A stretch of DNA of 64,000 nt from Stutzerimonas stutzeri (GCF_015291885.1 NZ_CP036186.1:4478001-4542000), one strand, 5' to 3'; positions 1 through 9,477 are shown, counted from the stretch's first letter. Notes: generated by a model from the letters alone, not told the origin. A program made the numbers and translations.

Positions 1-2444
1 TCGCTGTGCTGCGTGCCCAGCAACTGGCGCACCTTGCGCGCCAGGTCCTCCTGCCGATAGGGCTTGCTCAGCAACTCCACGCCCGGATCAAGGCGCCCAC
101 CATGCACGATGGCATTGCGCGTGTAGCCGGAGGTGAACAGCACGGCGATTTCCGGCAGCAGCAGACGCGCCTGACGCGCCAGTTCGGTGCTGCTCAACGG
201 CCCGGGCATGACCACATCGGTGAATAGAAGATCAATGGGAAGGCCGCTCTGCAGGATGCTCAAGGCGCTCTGCGCATCGTTGGCGCGCAGCACCGAGTAG
301 CCAAGGCCGGTCAGCAGCTCGATCACCGTGGCCTGCACCGGCAGATCATCTTCGACCACCAGAATGGTTTCACTACCACCCACCACCGGCCCGACGGTGG
401 ACTGCTGGACCTGCATTTCGGGCTGCTCGGTGCGCGGCAGGTAGAGCTTTACGCTCGTGCCGGCGCCCGGCTCGCTGTACAGGCGGATATGCCCGCCACT
501 CTGCTTGGCGAAGCCGTACGCCATGCTCAGCCCCAGCCCGGTGCCGTGGCCTTCGGGCTTGGTGGTGAAGAATGGTTCGAAGGCCTGCTCGATGACTTCA
601 GCGGGCATGCCGACGCCGGTGTCGGATACCGCCAGCAGCACGTACTGGCCGGGCGCAACGTCGATCTGAGTGCCGGTGTAGTACTCGTCGAGCATCGCGT
701 TACCCAGCTCCAGGGTCAGCTTGCCGCCTTCGGGCATGGCATCGCGGGCGTTGATCGCCAGGTTGAGCACGACCTGTTCCAGCTGATTGGGGTCGACCAT
801 GGTGGTCCACAGCCCACCCGCTACCACGGTTTCGATCTCGATGCGCTCGCCCAGCGCCTGACGCAGCAACTCGTCGAGATCCCGCAGCAGCCTGCCGAGA
901 TTGGTCGGCTGCGGACGCAACGGCTGGCGGCGAGCAAAGGCCAGTAGTTGTCGCGCGAGCTTGGCGCCGCGTTCGACGGCCGAACCGGCAGCATCGACCC
1001 GTTTGGCAGCGGAGCGATTGTCTTCTACCAATGGCTGCAGCAATTGCAGGTTGCCGGCAATCACTTGCAGCACGTTGTTGAAGTCGTGGGCCACACCACC
1101 GGTGAGCTTGCCGATCGCTTCGAGTTTCTGCGACTGATACAGCGCCTGGCGGCTGAGTTCGAGTTCGCGGGTGCGCTCCTCGACCAGTTCCTGCAGGCGC
1201 TCGCTGGAGCGCTGCAGCGCCTGCTGTGCCAGTACCTGAGCGGTAACGTCATGGCCTTGGCAGAAAATGCCGCTGACCTGCTCGTCCTCGCTGAAAACCG
1301 GCTGAAAGACGAAATTCACATAGCGTCGCTCAGCCTTGCCGCCTGCCTGAGGGCGCACGCGCACGGCGATGTCGCGCCCGAGGTAGGGCCGGCCAGTGAC
1401 ATAGACCTGCTGCAGCAAATCGGAGAGCGCGCGGCTTTCGAGCTGTGGAAAGGCCTTGAGAGCCGGACGCCCCAGCAGCTCGCGTGAGCCAACCAACTGG
1501 TAGAAGGCGCGATTGGCGATCTTCAACTCGTGCATCGGGCCTTCGGTGATCGCGATAAAGCCGGGGGCCTGGTCAAACAGGCGCTGCAGGTGGGCGCGCT
1601 CCTCGCTGACCTGTCGCCCGTGCAATTCACTGGCACGGCGCTCGGCAACCAGTGCCGAAACATCGCGCAGGGTCAGAGCTGCGCCGACAACCGCACCATC
1701 TGCGGAGCAGACCGCGGCCACGACGATTTCCAACGTCCGCCCGCGGGCCGTGTCGTCCTGCTGCAGGGTCAGCGTGGTGTCGCAATCCTGTACGCTGGCC
1801 AATGCTTGACCCAGTTCAGCACTCCAGAACGGCAGTGCGCTCGCAGATCGCCTCAATACCTCGGCACGGGCCAGGCCAAACAACTCGGCGGCACCGGCAC
1901 TCCAGTAAAGCACCGCTCCCGCACGGTCGAGGCCGACGATGGCGTCGCGCGCCGCGTCGATGAAGTGATGCAGGTAAAGGTCCGCCGTGGCCGACGGACG
2001 CGTGGCCGCCTGGGTACCTTCGACGGCAGCATTGACTCGTGCCAGGGTAGTACGCAACCGCGCCCGACGGCGTACGCCAGCCAGCGCCTGATCGAGCTGC
2101 TGCTCCAGCGATATGCCGCCAACGGAAACGACGGACCAACAGGGGCCAAGCAAGGGCGCAGGGCCCAGCTCGCGGTGCAGCGCGCTTGACTGCCCTTCGT
2201 TGCATAGAAACAGCAACTGGGCCGTCTTCCAATGACTGCGCAGCTGGCGAGCCAATGCCACTGGACGCGGCAGATTGGGGCCGAGCAGCACCAGTGCCGG
2301 CTGGCTCTCATCGGCCAGCAGTGCATCAGACCCGAAGCAGCGCAGCTGCAGGCCCTGTGATACAGCCCAGCTACCGACCTGCTCACGCAGGGCAGCGTCG
2401 CCCGCCTCCAGCAGCACAACCTGGTCGAGCAGCAGCTCGCTCAT
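1..2444 (-). CDS. Hybrid sensor histidine kinase (PAS-PAS-HisKA-HATPase-REC), 3' end outside window
   Basis: The frame runs open from an ATG to the left edge (814 residues seen), so the C-terminus is missing. Domains in order: an unassigned N-terminal region of about 150 residues with no membrane segment, two PAS-like regions (about 155-285 and 300-410), a coiled linker, the H-box with phospho-acceptor His453 (HDFNN), an HATPase domain (N-box NARDAMPEGG, DTGVGMP, GTGLGLSM) and a receiver domain with phospho-acceptor Asp743 (TDVVMPG). It is therefore a soluble hybrid kinase that probably senses a cytoplasmic signal. Its ATG overlaps the TGA of the upstream acyl-CoA dehydrogenase (ATGA), indicating one transcript and translational coupling. 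The ligand and output regulator cannot be told from the sequence. Confidence 0.93.
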   Translation of the reverse strand, partial: MSELLLDQVVLLEAGDAALREQVGSWAVSQGLQLRCFGSDALLADESQPALVLLGPNLPRPVALARQLRSHWKTAQLLFLCNEGQSSALHRELGPAPLLGPCWSVVSVGGISLEQQLDQALAGVRRRARLRTTLARVNAAVEGTQAATRPSATADLYLHHFIDAARDAIVGLDRAGAVLYWSAGAAELFGLARAEVLRRSASALPFWSAELGQALASVQDCDTTLTLQQDDTARGRTLEIVVAAVCSADGAVVGAALTLRDVSALVAERRASELHGRQVSEERAHLQRLFDQAPGFIAITEGPMHELKIANRAFYQLVGSRELLGRPALKAFPQLESRALSDLLQQVYVTGRPYLGRDIAVRVRPQAGGKAERRYVNFVFQPVFSEDEQVSGIFCQGHDVTAQVLAQQALQRSSERLQELVEERTRELELSRQALYQSQKLEAIGKLTGGVAHDFNNVLQVIAGNLQLLQPLVEDNRSAAKRVDAAGSAVERGAKLARQLLAFARRQPLRPQPTNLGRLLRDLDELLRQALGERIEIETVVAGGLWTTMVDPNQLEQVVLNLAINARDAMPEGGKLTLELGNAMLDEYYTGTQIDVAPGQYVLLAVSDTGVGMPAEVIEQAFEPFFTTKPEGHGTGLGLSMAYGFAKQSGGHIRLYSEPGAGTSVKLYLPRTEQPEMQVQQSTVGPVVGGSETILVVEDDLPVQATVIELLTGLGYSVLRANDAQSALSILQSGLPIDLLFTDVVMPGPLSSTELARQARLLLPEIAVLFTSGYTRNAIVHGGRLDPGVELLSKPYRQEDLARKVRQLLGTQHS

Positions 2445-3598
2445 AGCAGTGGCAGCCCCAGCAGGCTGCGGCCAGTCCAGAGTTTGAGCAGGCCCGTAGT
2501 GGGCGTCATGACATGCCCTGCTCGCGCATCGCGCAGCAGACGGGCAACGCGACTGTTTTCTCGATACGCCGCGCCGCCGCAAAGGGACATTGCCTCGTTC
2601 GCCAGGCGCACGGCGGTTTCCGCTGCATCAGCCTTGCACGCCAGGATGAATGGCAGCGCTTCGGGATGTGCCCCATCGCCGCGGCGTGCGGCTTCACGCA
2701 CAAGTGCGCGCGTCTTGACCAGTTCGGTCCAGAGCTCGCCGTAGCGAATTTGCAGGCTTTCGACATCGCTCAGAGATTCACCGGAATGGCTGTAGCGACG
2801 CGAGCGCAGGTGCAGCCCCGCCTCATCCAGTGCAGCCTGGGCAACACCGAGGTAGGTGCCGGCCATGGCCATGAGGAAGAACGGCGCGACGACTTCGAAC
2901 ACATACCAGACCTGATCACCCGGCTCACCGAGCAGATTGCGCGCCGGCACCCGCACCCGATCGAGCTGCAGCGGGCGTGAGGAGTTGCCGCGCATGCCGA
3001 AGCCTGCCCAGGCGTCGAGCCAGTGCATGCCGTTGCTGTTGTTGTCGACGATCAGGCAGCTGAAATCACCGGCCTCGCCGTCGGCAGCCACGGTGGATAC
3101 GACGTAGGAGTCGGCATGCCCGCCATTGGTGACGAACTGCTTGGTGCCATTGACGATAAAGTCTTCACCGTCGGCATCCAGCCGGGTTTCCGGCAGGTAG
3201 AAATGCGCGCCCGTGCCATGCTCGGACAAAGCCAGGGTGGTGATATGTCGGCCCTGGGCGATCTCCCGCAAGTAGTGCTCGCGCTGATGATCGGTGGCCT
3301 TGGCGGCGATCACCGCGGTGGCCACGCAATGCATGCCGTAGCACAACGCCGACGACGGGCAGGCGCGAGCGATGGTTTCGGTGAGTACGCAAAGACCCAG
3401 CAGCCCCTGCCCAAGGCCACCCAATTCACTCGGCACCTGCAGCCCGAGCAAGCCGGCCTCGGCGAGCGCCTGCATGGAGTGAGCCGGCCAACGGCACTCA
3501 GCATCTACCTCAGCCGCCAGGGGAGCGATTTGAGTTTCAGCCACATTGGCGGCGGTACTCTGCAATTCGACAAGCTGAACGGGGAGCAAATGGTCCAT
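2441..3598 (-). CDS. Acyl-CoA dehydrogenase family protein
   Basis: A 385-residue FAD-dependent acyl-CoA dehydrogenase, expected to oxidise an acyl-CoA to the enoyl-CoA in the cytoplasm. The N-terminal helical domain (ELGGLGQGLLGL), middle beta domain (LSEHGTGAHF, VNGTKQFVTNGGHAD) and C-terminal helical domain ending RDARAGHVMTPTTGLL are all present at normal family length. I chose the ATG beginning MDHLLPVQLVEL because AGGA lies just upstream; a longer in-frame start about 111 bases earlier lacks family-like sequence. The stop overlaps the start of the downstream sensor kinase. The substrate is unknown; close relatives include enzymes on unusual or branched acyl-CoAs. Confidence 0.93.
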   Translation of the reverse strand: MDHLLPVQLVELQSTAANVAETQIAPLAAEVDAECRWPAHSMQALAEAGLLGLQVPSELGGLGQGLLGLCVLTETIARACPSSALCYGMHCVATAVIAAKATDHQREHYLREIAQGRHITTLALSEHGTGAHFYLPETRLDADGEDFIVNGTKQFVTNGGHADSYVVSTVAADGEAGDFSCLIVDNNSNGMHWLDAWAGFGMRGNSSRPLQLDRVRVPARNLLGEPGDQVWYVFEVVAPFFLMAMAGTYLGVAQAALDEAGLHLRSRRYSHSGESLSDVESLQIRYGELWTELVKTRALVREAARRGDGAHPEALPFILACKADAAETAVRLANEAMSLCGGAAYRENSRVARLLRDARAGHVMTPTTGLLKLWTGRSLLGLPLL

Positions 3599-3725
3599 TA
3601 ATCTTCCTGAAATCAAAGGAGGCCGGCATCCATCCGGGCGGGTGGATATCAGACCGTAACAGTCAGGTAATGTTCTGATCGCGCATCTCGCGGGAGCGTT
3701 GTGCAACAACCGCGGTCATAGTCGC

Positions 3726-4919
3726 ATGACTACATTGATCAGGGGCAATCGGCCCACCTTGCGTCGCCTCGCTCTCGCCCTGCTACTTGGCGCGGTGGCG
3801 TCTGCGGGCGCGCGCGCCGAGACCAACGACATGCACATACTTATCGGCAGCTACACGCACGACAGCGACAGCCCAGGCGTTTTGCGCCTGCGCTTCGATG
3901 CAGACAAAGGCCAGGTCGACCCGAAGCCGCTGCAGACACTTGCCAGCCACAATCCCTCCTGGCTGGTGCTGGATGAGCAACGCGGACGCCTCTACGCCAC
4001 CAACGAGAACGGCCCAGCCCACGCTGACCCGGTCGGCCGTGTCAGCGCCTGGCAGCTCGACAGCAGCGGCGAGCACCAACTGATCGGACAGAACATCAGC
4101 CTGGGGGACGAGCCGACCCATGCCAGCCTCAGCCACGACGGCCGCTACCTGTTCATCAGCAATTACGGTTCGCGCCCCAACCCCGGTGGCAGTCTGGCCG
4201 TGATGCCGCTGGCCGAAGATGGCCACCCACTGCCGGTCACGCAGATTCTTGCGCATCAGTCGAGCGGCGTGCATCCCGAACGCCAGCAGTCAGCCCACGT
4301 GCACTCCGCCGTGCCGAGCCCAGACGGCAAGCGCCTGCTGGTGAGTGACCTGGGCGCCGATCAAGTGTTCGTCTACCGCTACGACCCGAGCAATGCCGAG
4401 CGCCCGCTGCAGCCGGATGAGCCCGCCAGCGTCGAGCTGCCGCCGGGCAGTGGCCCACGCCATCTGGTATTCGACCCGAGCGGCAAGCACGCCTCTCTTG
4501 CCCTTGAGCTGAGCGCCCAGGTCGCACGTTTCGACTACACCAATGGCAAGCTCGCCCGCCGGCAGTTACTGGACCTGAAGGACGCCGGCAGCGAGGTTCG
4601 CCATTCGCCAGGCGCGATCCACACCTCCGCCGATGGCCGCTTCCTCTATGTGAGCGACCGCGGCGACTACAACCACATTATCGTCTTCGCCATTGAGGGC
4701 GACGGCAGCCTGCGTGAGATCCAACGCCGCTCCAGCGACGGGCGCGAACCACGGGAATTCGCCATTTCTCCTGATGGGCGCTTCATGCTGATCGCCAACC
4801 AGCTGAGCGACAGCCTGGTGGTAATTCGTCGTGATCCAGAAAGCGGCAAGCTAGGCGATACGCTGCAAACCCTGCCAGTCGAGCGCCCGTCTGATATCAA
4901 GTTTCTAGCCACGCCCTGA
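3726..4919 (+). CDS. Exported lactonase family beta-propeller protein
   Basis: A 397-residue member of the 6-phosphogluconolactonase-like seven-bladed propeller family (Pfam lactonase, PF10282). A Sec-type signal peptide is visible (basic start, hydrophobic LALALLLGAVASAGA, cleavage near ARA-E), so the mature protein is periplasmic and cannot serve the cytoplasmic pentose phosphate pathway directly. Propeller repeats are seen as recurring motifs of the kind SHDGRYLFISNYG, SPDGKRLLVSDLG, SADGRFLYVSDRG and SPDGRFMLIANQ. The chosen ATG (MTTLIRG) places the basic residues correctly for the signal peptide; a longer frame starts 27 bases earlier. It is divergent from the acyl-CoA dehydrogenase. The true substrate is unknown. 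Confidence 0.88.
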   Translation: MTTLIRGNRPTLRRLALALLLGAVASAGARAETNDMHILIGSYTHDSDSPGVLRLRFDADKGQVDPKPLQTLASHNPSWLVLDEQRGRLYATNENGPAHADPVGRVSAWQLDSSGEHQLIGQNISLGDEPTHASLSHDGRYLFISNYGSRPNPGGSLAVMPLAEDGHPLPVTQILAHQSSGVHPERQQSAHVHSAVPSPDGKRLLVSDLGADQVFVYRYDPSNAERPLQPDEPASVELPPGSGPRHLVFDPSGKHASLALELSAQVARFDYTNGKLARRQLLDLKDAGSEVRHSPGAIHTSADGRFLYVSDRGDYNHIIVFAIEGDGSLREIQRRSSDGREPREFAISPDGRFMLIANQLSDSLVVIRRDPESGKLGDTLQTLPVERPSDIKFLATP

Positions 4920-4944
4920 GACGCAGCTCGAACCGCCGAGTTGA

Positions 4945-5151
4945 TTACGCTGAACCATCCGGGCGAGACGAGTCTTCGCTCATCTCCTCGGTAACCGCTG
5001 GCGGCACGTTATAGGCGCCACCCGGTACGTCGGTTTCGTCACCACCGGCAACCTCGCCCTGGGTGGAGGTGGTTTCCGGGTTCTGCTCATGGGCATCGCC
5101 GCTCTGGTCGATGGACTCAACGCTTTCGCGGCCCTGTTCGTTCTGGCTCAT
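4945..5151 (-). CDS. Small acidic hydrophilic protein, unknown function
   Basis: A 68-residue polar protein rich in Glu, Asp, Gln, Ser and Gly, with no hydrophobic segment, so probably disordered and cytoplasmic. The start MSQNEQG is preferred because GAGGAG lies six bases upstream; an earlier in-frame ATG at 5178 has no such site. It converges with the lactonase gene. I do not recognise the family; small acidic disordered proteins of this sort are common and often stress related in pseudomonads, but nothing here proves that. Confidence 0.6.
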   Translation of the reverse strand: MSQNEQGRESVESIDQSGDAHEQNPETTSTQGEVAGGDETDVPGGAYNVPPAVTEEMSEDSSRPDGSA

Positions 5152-5340
5152 CAGCTGCTCCTCGGTTGCATATGGCACCGCCCCGCCGGATGCGGAGGTC
5201 TTTCGATTAGGGGCAGCAATGCCTGTGGAAGTTGCAGCGCAACGGCGGCTTTCTGGACCAATGGCCGCTCGGCGGTGCGTCTGAACTATTCCAAGCCCCC
5301 GGCAGCCAAAAGTTAACTAGAACTGCCACAGATCATAATT

Positions 5341-6762
5341 ATGCAACTCTCTTCTCGCAGCCTGCCGTTCACGCCAGCCGTGTCTCCTGAGACGGCGCAG
5401 CCCTCACGAACGCTGTACTTCGCCATGTTCCGCGAGGCCGATGAGCAAGCGCGCGATAGCGCTGCGGACTACCTGCGTATGCAGCTCGAGGCTGCCACTG
5501 CGTTGCCCTGTGATCTGCCCGAGGATCCGGCCAACCTGGAAGCCTGGGTCGCACAGCGCACGGAGGCGGTCGGTCGCCAATACCAGGCCTATCTGGACCA
5601 GCGCCGGGCCGGTGGCGCCCGCCGCTATTTCTCCAGCAAGGCCCATGCGTTGCACTTCCTGCGCGGCGTGGCGCCGACCAAGCTGGTCGATGGCGCCTGG
5701 CTCTATGACCTGCTGCAGCGCTGGGACGATGCGCGCTTCACCGCGCTGATCCAGACCTATCTGGAAGAGCTCGGCGAAGGCCTGCCGGAAAAGAACCACG
5801 TGGTGCTCTACCGCAAGCTATTGGCCAGCCAAGGCTGCGACGACTGGCAGGATCTTGATGAAGACCACTTCGTCCAAGGCGCCATCCAGCTCGCACTGGC
5901 CGAACATGCCGAGCAATTCCTGCCGGAAGTGATCGGCTTCAACCTGGGTTACGAACAGCTGCCGCTGCACCTGCTGATCACCGCCTACGAGCTGACCGAG
6001 CTGGGCATCGACCCCTACTACTTCACCCTGCACGTCACGGTCGACAACGCCGACAACGGCCACGCGAAAAAGGCCGTACAGGGCGTGCTGGATGCCTTGC
6101 CGCAGGTAGGCGACGCCGCGGAATTCTATCGACGGGTGCGCAACGGCTACCGGCTCAACGATCTGGGCGCCAGCACCGTTTCGGTCATCGGCGACTTCGA
6201 TCTGTCCCGCGAGGTGCAACGCATCTTCGAGAAGAAGGCTGCCGTCGGCCAGTTCGTGCATTCGGACTACTGCCGTTTCGAAGGCCGCACCGTCAATCAG
6301 TGGCTGGCCGAGGACGTCGAGCAGTTCCTCGCCGTGCTGGACAAGCGCGGCTGGATCAAGCGCGGCCACGACCCACAGGAAAGTCGCTTCTGGCAACTGA
6401 TTGTCGGCGAACAGGCGCCGATGTTCGGGGTGTTCAGCCTCTATGAACAGCAGATGATCCACGACTGGATCGCGGACGATTGGCAGTCCGCAGGCAAACG
6501 CAGCCCACGCGGCGCCTTGCTGCAGCGACAGGCGCTGTTCAACGGGCGCCGTGCCGCCTCGGCACCCGCCATGCCGCAACCCGTAGAGCGGGTCGGCGGC
6601 AGCGATTTCGATGAAGAGCTGCGGCTGCTCGAGCAGCAGGTGGCACGTCTGCCCGATCGCGCCGCCCGCATGCGCCTGCTGCTGCCGCTGCTGGCACCGC
6701 AGCGTCACCACAGCGCCGCCGGCCTGCTGGCCACGCGGCTGTTCAACGGACTGTTCAACTGA
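5341..6762 (+). CDS. Iron-containing redox enzyme family protein (haem-oxygenase-like diiron oxidase fold)
   Basis: A 473-residue protein. Residues about 130-260 carry the pattern of the iron-containing redox enzyme family (PF14518, HDO superfamily): YLEELGEGLPEKNH, then LPEVIGFNLGYEQLP, then YYFTLHVTVDNADNGHAKKA. These supply the Glu, His and Asp side chains that ligate iron in relatives such as UndA and SznF. The roughly 200-residue C-terminal part is longer than minimal HDO enzymes and contains no motif I can name. It lies 23 bases upstream of a methyltransferase gene, so the two probably act together. No clear ribosome binding site precedes the ATG, so the start is less certain than the body. 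The substrate is unknown. Confidence 0.78.
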   Translation: MQLSSRSLPFTPAVSPETAQPSRTLYFAMFREADEQARDSAADYLRMQLEAATALPCDLPEDPANLEAWVAQRTEAVGRQYQAYLDQRRAGGARRYFSSKAHALHFLRGVAPTKLVDGAWLYDLLQRWDDARFTALIQTYLEELGEGLPEKNHVVLYRKLLASQGCDDWQDLDEDHFVQGAIQLALAEHAEQFLPEVIGFNLGYEQLPLHLLITAYELTELGIDPYYFTLHVTVDNADNGHAKKAVQGVLDALPQVGDAAEFYRRVRNGYRLNDLGASTVSVIGDFDLSREVQRIFEKKAAVGQFVHSDYCRFEGRTVNQWLAEDVEQFLAVLDKRGWIKRGHDPQESRFWQLIVGEQAPMFGVFSLYEQQMIHDWIADDWQSAGKRSPRGALLQRQALFNGRRAASAPAMPQPVERVGGSDFDEELRLLEQQVARLPDRAARMRLLLPLLAPQRHHSAAGLLATRLFNGLFN

Positions 6763-6785
6763 AGGCACCACCAAGGAACGCGACA

Positions 6786-7733
6786 ATGACCATGGACAAT
6801 GCGCAGGACCGCGCGCTGCTGCACCTGGGCCAGGCCCTGCGCGATCGCGGCTATCACTTCATCACCCCCACGCCGCTGACCCATGAGCGGGTCAATCAGC
6901 GCCCGGAAAATGCGCTCGCCGACGACCTGCCAGGGGTCTTCGGCTGGAGCCGCCCGTTCCAGCACGAGCTGTTGCCACCGCCACTGTTCAGCCTCATGGA
7001 TCAGGCCAACGTGCTAGAACCCTACGGCTCGCGCTGGCGCTCCAAGGTGCGCCTGTCCAGCCTCGACGGTCAGCTGTTCCTGCATTCGGCCTTTCCCACC
7101 GAGGCCAGCGATGCGGTGTTCTTCGGTCCAGACACCTACCGCTTCGCCAGCGCCATCTGCAATCACCTGAATCAGCATGCCGGCGAGATCCGCCGCGTAG
7201 TGGACATCGGCTGCGGCTCGGGCGCCGGGGCGATTCTCACCGCACTGGCGCGGCCGCAAGCCGAAGTGCTGGCGGTGGACATCAACCCGCAAGCGCTGCG
7301 CCTGACCCGCATCAATGCGGCACTGGCTGGTGTGGACAATCTGCGCGCCGAGCACAGTGACCTGCTGAGCAACGCGCAGGGCGAGTTCGATCTGGTCCTG
7401 GCCAACCCGCCCTATCTGGTCGACGCCGACCAGCGCGCCTACCGCCACGGCGGCGGCCCGCTGGGGGCTGGCCTGTCGCTGGCGATTCTCGACGCGGCAC
7501 TGGGCCGGCTGGCGCCAGGTGGCACGCTGCTGCTGTACACCGGGGTCGCCATGATCGACAACCAGGACCCCTTCCTGGCCGAGGTGCGCCAGCGCCTGGA
7601 GCGTACCGACCTGCAGTGGGGCTACCGTGAGATCGACCCGGACGTATTCGGCGAGGAGCTGCTTGGCGGAGCCTATACCCGGTGCGATCGCATCGCTGCC
7701 GTGGTGCTGGAAGTAACGCGGGCGACGGGGTGA
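6786..7733 (+). CDS. Class I SAM-dependent methyltransferase (N5-glutamine/PrmC-like)
   Basis: A 315-residue methyltransferase. The SAM-binding motif VDIGCGSGAGAI lies near residue 138, followed by the acidic residue of motif II (AVDINPQALRLTR) and the NPPYLVD motif IV, which in this class positions an amide or amine nitrogen for methylation. That motif is shared by PrmC, HemK and nucleic-acid N-methyltransferases, so the methyl acceptor is not fixed by sequence. AAGGA sits eight bases before the ATG. The gene follows the iron enzyme closely and very likely belongs to the same operon, suggesting successive modification of one substrate or protein. Confidence 0.85.
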   Translation: MTMDNAQDRALLHLGQALRDRGYHFITPTPLTHERVNQRPENALADDLPGVFGWSRPFQHELLPPPLFSLMDQANVLEPYGSRWRSKVRLSSLDGQLFLHSAFPTEASDAVFFGPDTYRFASAICNHLNQHAGEIRRVVDIGCGSGAGAILTALARPQAEVLAVDINPQALRLTRINAALAGVDNLRAEHSDLLSNAQGEFDLVLANPPYLVDADQRAYRHGGGPLGAGLSLAILDAALGRLAPGGTLLLYTGVAMIDNQDPFLAEVRQRLERTDLQWGYREIDPDVFGEELLGGAYTRCDRIAAVVLEVTRATG

Positions 7734-7739
7734 CCGTTC

Positions 7740-7819
7740 CCGCGTGGAAACGCTTCGCGGTTTTCCACCCTACGAGCGGCCAGGCGCAGGGTGGATAACG
7801 CCGCAGGCTTATCCACGCA
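7740..7819. repeat. Dispersed repeat between methyltransferase and AEC transporter genes
   Basis: CGTGGAAACGCTTCGCGGTTTTCCACCCTACG-type palindrome followed by CAGGGTGGATAACGCCGCAGG and TTATCCACGC. It belongs to the same GTAGGGTGGAT family as copies near 27471 and 62545 and fills the convergent gap. Confidence 0.6.
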
Positions 7820-7835
7820 CAAGTGAGCGCGCCTA

Positions 7836-8768
7836 TCAGACCGGCAACAGCACCAGGATCAGCGACAGGGTGATCAGCGAGCCCAGCGTCGACAGCAATA
7901 CCACCCGTGACACGCGCGAGCCCTCGCGCCCATAGAACTCGGCAAGCATGTACGGGCCGGTCCCGGTCGGCAGCGCGGCGAGCAGCAACGCCGAATAGGC
8001 CCACAGCGTCGGCAGCTCGAATACCTGAAAAGCCAGATACCAGGTGATCAACGGCTGCACCACCAGCTTCAGCCCCACCAGCGGCCACACGCCCTGCACC
8101 CTGCCTCCCGGCTGTGGCTGGGCCAGAAACAGCCCCAGCGAGACCAGCGCGCAGGGCGCTGCCGCCGCGCCCAGCAGCTTGAGCAAGGTCGCCAGCGGCA
8201 CGGGCAACTGCAGACCGCTCGCCGCCCAGAGCGCACCGAGCATGGGCGCGATCACCAGCGGATTGCGCGCCAGTGCACTGCTCACCTTGCCCAGCGTGCG
8301 CGACACGCCCTGCCCGGCATGCAGTCCGGTCTCGACGCAGGCCAGGGCGATGGCGAACAGCACGCAGACCACCACGATCGAGGCGACCATCGCCGGCTGC
8401 AGCGCCTCGTCGCCGAGCACCAGCATGCACAGCGGAATCCCGACATAGCCGGTGTTGGCGTAGGACGCACCCAGCGCATCCAGGCTGGCGTCGACCAGCG
8501 GCTGCTTCTGCACCATGCGATACGCAAGGGTGAAGGCGAACACGCCGAGGCAGCCGATGGCGAACGCGGCGATAAAGCCCGGCTGCCAGAGCTGCTCCCA
8601 GGTCGAGGTGGCGACGACGCTGAACAGCAGTGCCGGCAGGCCCAGCCAGACCACGAAACGGTTGAGTTCCGAAGCGCCGGTCGGCCCCATGCGACCGGTC
8701 CGACGGCACAGGTAGCCGAGCAGGATCAGCGCGAAGACGGGCAGGACAACATTGATGACCGAGGACAT
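7836..8768 (-). CDS. AEC family (auxin efflux carrier-type) transporter
   Basis: A 310-residue integral membrane protein with about ten hydrophobic segments spread over its length, typical of the bacterial AEC family. Characteristic features include the N-terminal VINVVLPVFALILLGYL, the NTGYVGIPL region in the middle, and the C-terminal LPTGTGPYMLAEFYG loop. Bacterial members export or exchange small carboxylates or amino-acid-like anions; the substrate here is unknown. The gene converges with the methyltransferase across a repeat-containing gap and has no operon partner. Confidence 0.9.
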   Translation of the reverse strand: MSSVINVVLPVFALILLGYLCRRTGRMGPTGASELNRFVVWLGLPALLFSVVATSTWEQLWQPGFIAAFAIGCLGVFAFTLAYRMVQKQPLVDASLDALGASYANTGYVGIPLCMLVLGDEALQPAMVASIVVVCVLFAIALACVETGLHAGQGVSRTLGKVSSALARNPLVIAPMLGALWAASGLQLPVPLATLLKLLGAAAAPCALVSLGLFLAQPQPGGRVQGVWPLVGLKLVVQPLITWYLAFQVFELPTLWAYSALLLAALPTGTGPYMLAEFYGREGSRVSRVVLLSTLGSLITLSLILVLLPV

Positions 8769-8892
8769 GGGCTCTCATCTGCAAACGGAAGCGTCGCTGA
8801 GCCCAGCGGGCGGACGACCGGAACGGCCGGCCACCTTAACAAAAACTGCGTCGAACCGAGACCGTACGGCGCCCCGGTTCGACGCGAGGGAC

Positions 8893-9411
8893 TCAGTGCA
8901 GCGAGGGCGAGTAGCCGTTGGGCTCGGCGCGCGCCGCGGCAAACTGCGCCTCGACGCTGCCGCGAGCCTGCTGCGTGCCTGTGGGGAAACCGCTGCGATC
9001 GCTGTAGTCCCACTCGACCGCTGGCACCCGTTCGGCATCCAGACCCTTGGCGCAGCTCAGGTCCAGCGCGGTGATGCCGGCCACCGCCCCGGCGGCGATG
9101 GCCGCATTGGCCGGCTCGTTGCCATGCTCGATGCTCCAGCCGAGACCGGCCAGATCCAGCGCATCACCGCCGATACGGCCATAGATCCAGGGCTTGGGAT
9201 CATCGGTCAGCAGGATGCCGACCCCGGTTGCGATCTCGCGCAGCCCGCAGGCACGAATCACCGTTTCACTGCCGGACATGCCGATGAAACGCGCGACCTG
9301 CCGCGGCGCCACCAGTTGGACGACGCCCAGACCGATACTGAACCAGCCCAGTCCCCGCGCCAGCGAGCGCGCCGAATGGTTGGGCCGGGTGACTTGACGT
9401 GGAATGCTCAT
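8893..9411 (-). CDS. Small membrane-associated protein of the DUF4267/cyclase-dehydrase type
   Basis: A 172-residue protein. The first 120 residues hold short hydrophobic stretches (LGWFSIGLGVVQLVAP, LREIATGVGILLTDD, AAIAAGAVAGITALDL) in a pattern known from small pseudomonad proteins often annotated as DUF4267-like or cyclase dehydrase. The C-terminal 50 residues are polar. It lies 66 bases downstream of the zinc alcohol dehydrogenase on the same strand, so co-transcription is likely. No catalytic motif is visible and the function is unknown. Confidence 0.72.
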   Translation of the reverse strand: MSIPRQVTRPNHSARSLARGLGWFSIGLGVVQLVAPRQVARFIGMSGSETVIRACGLREIATGVGILLTDDPKPWIYGRIGGDALDLAGLGWSIEHGNEPANAAIAAGAVAGITALDLSCAKGLDAERVPAVEWDYSDRSGFPTGTQQARGSVEAQFAAARAEPNGYSPSLH

Positions 9412-9477
9412 AAAGACTCCTCGCTCGATATCGTGGCTCGGCCGATCCCTACTTTAGGGATCGGCTATCTGCAGGCT

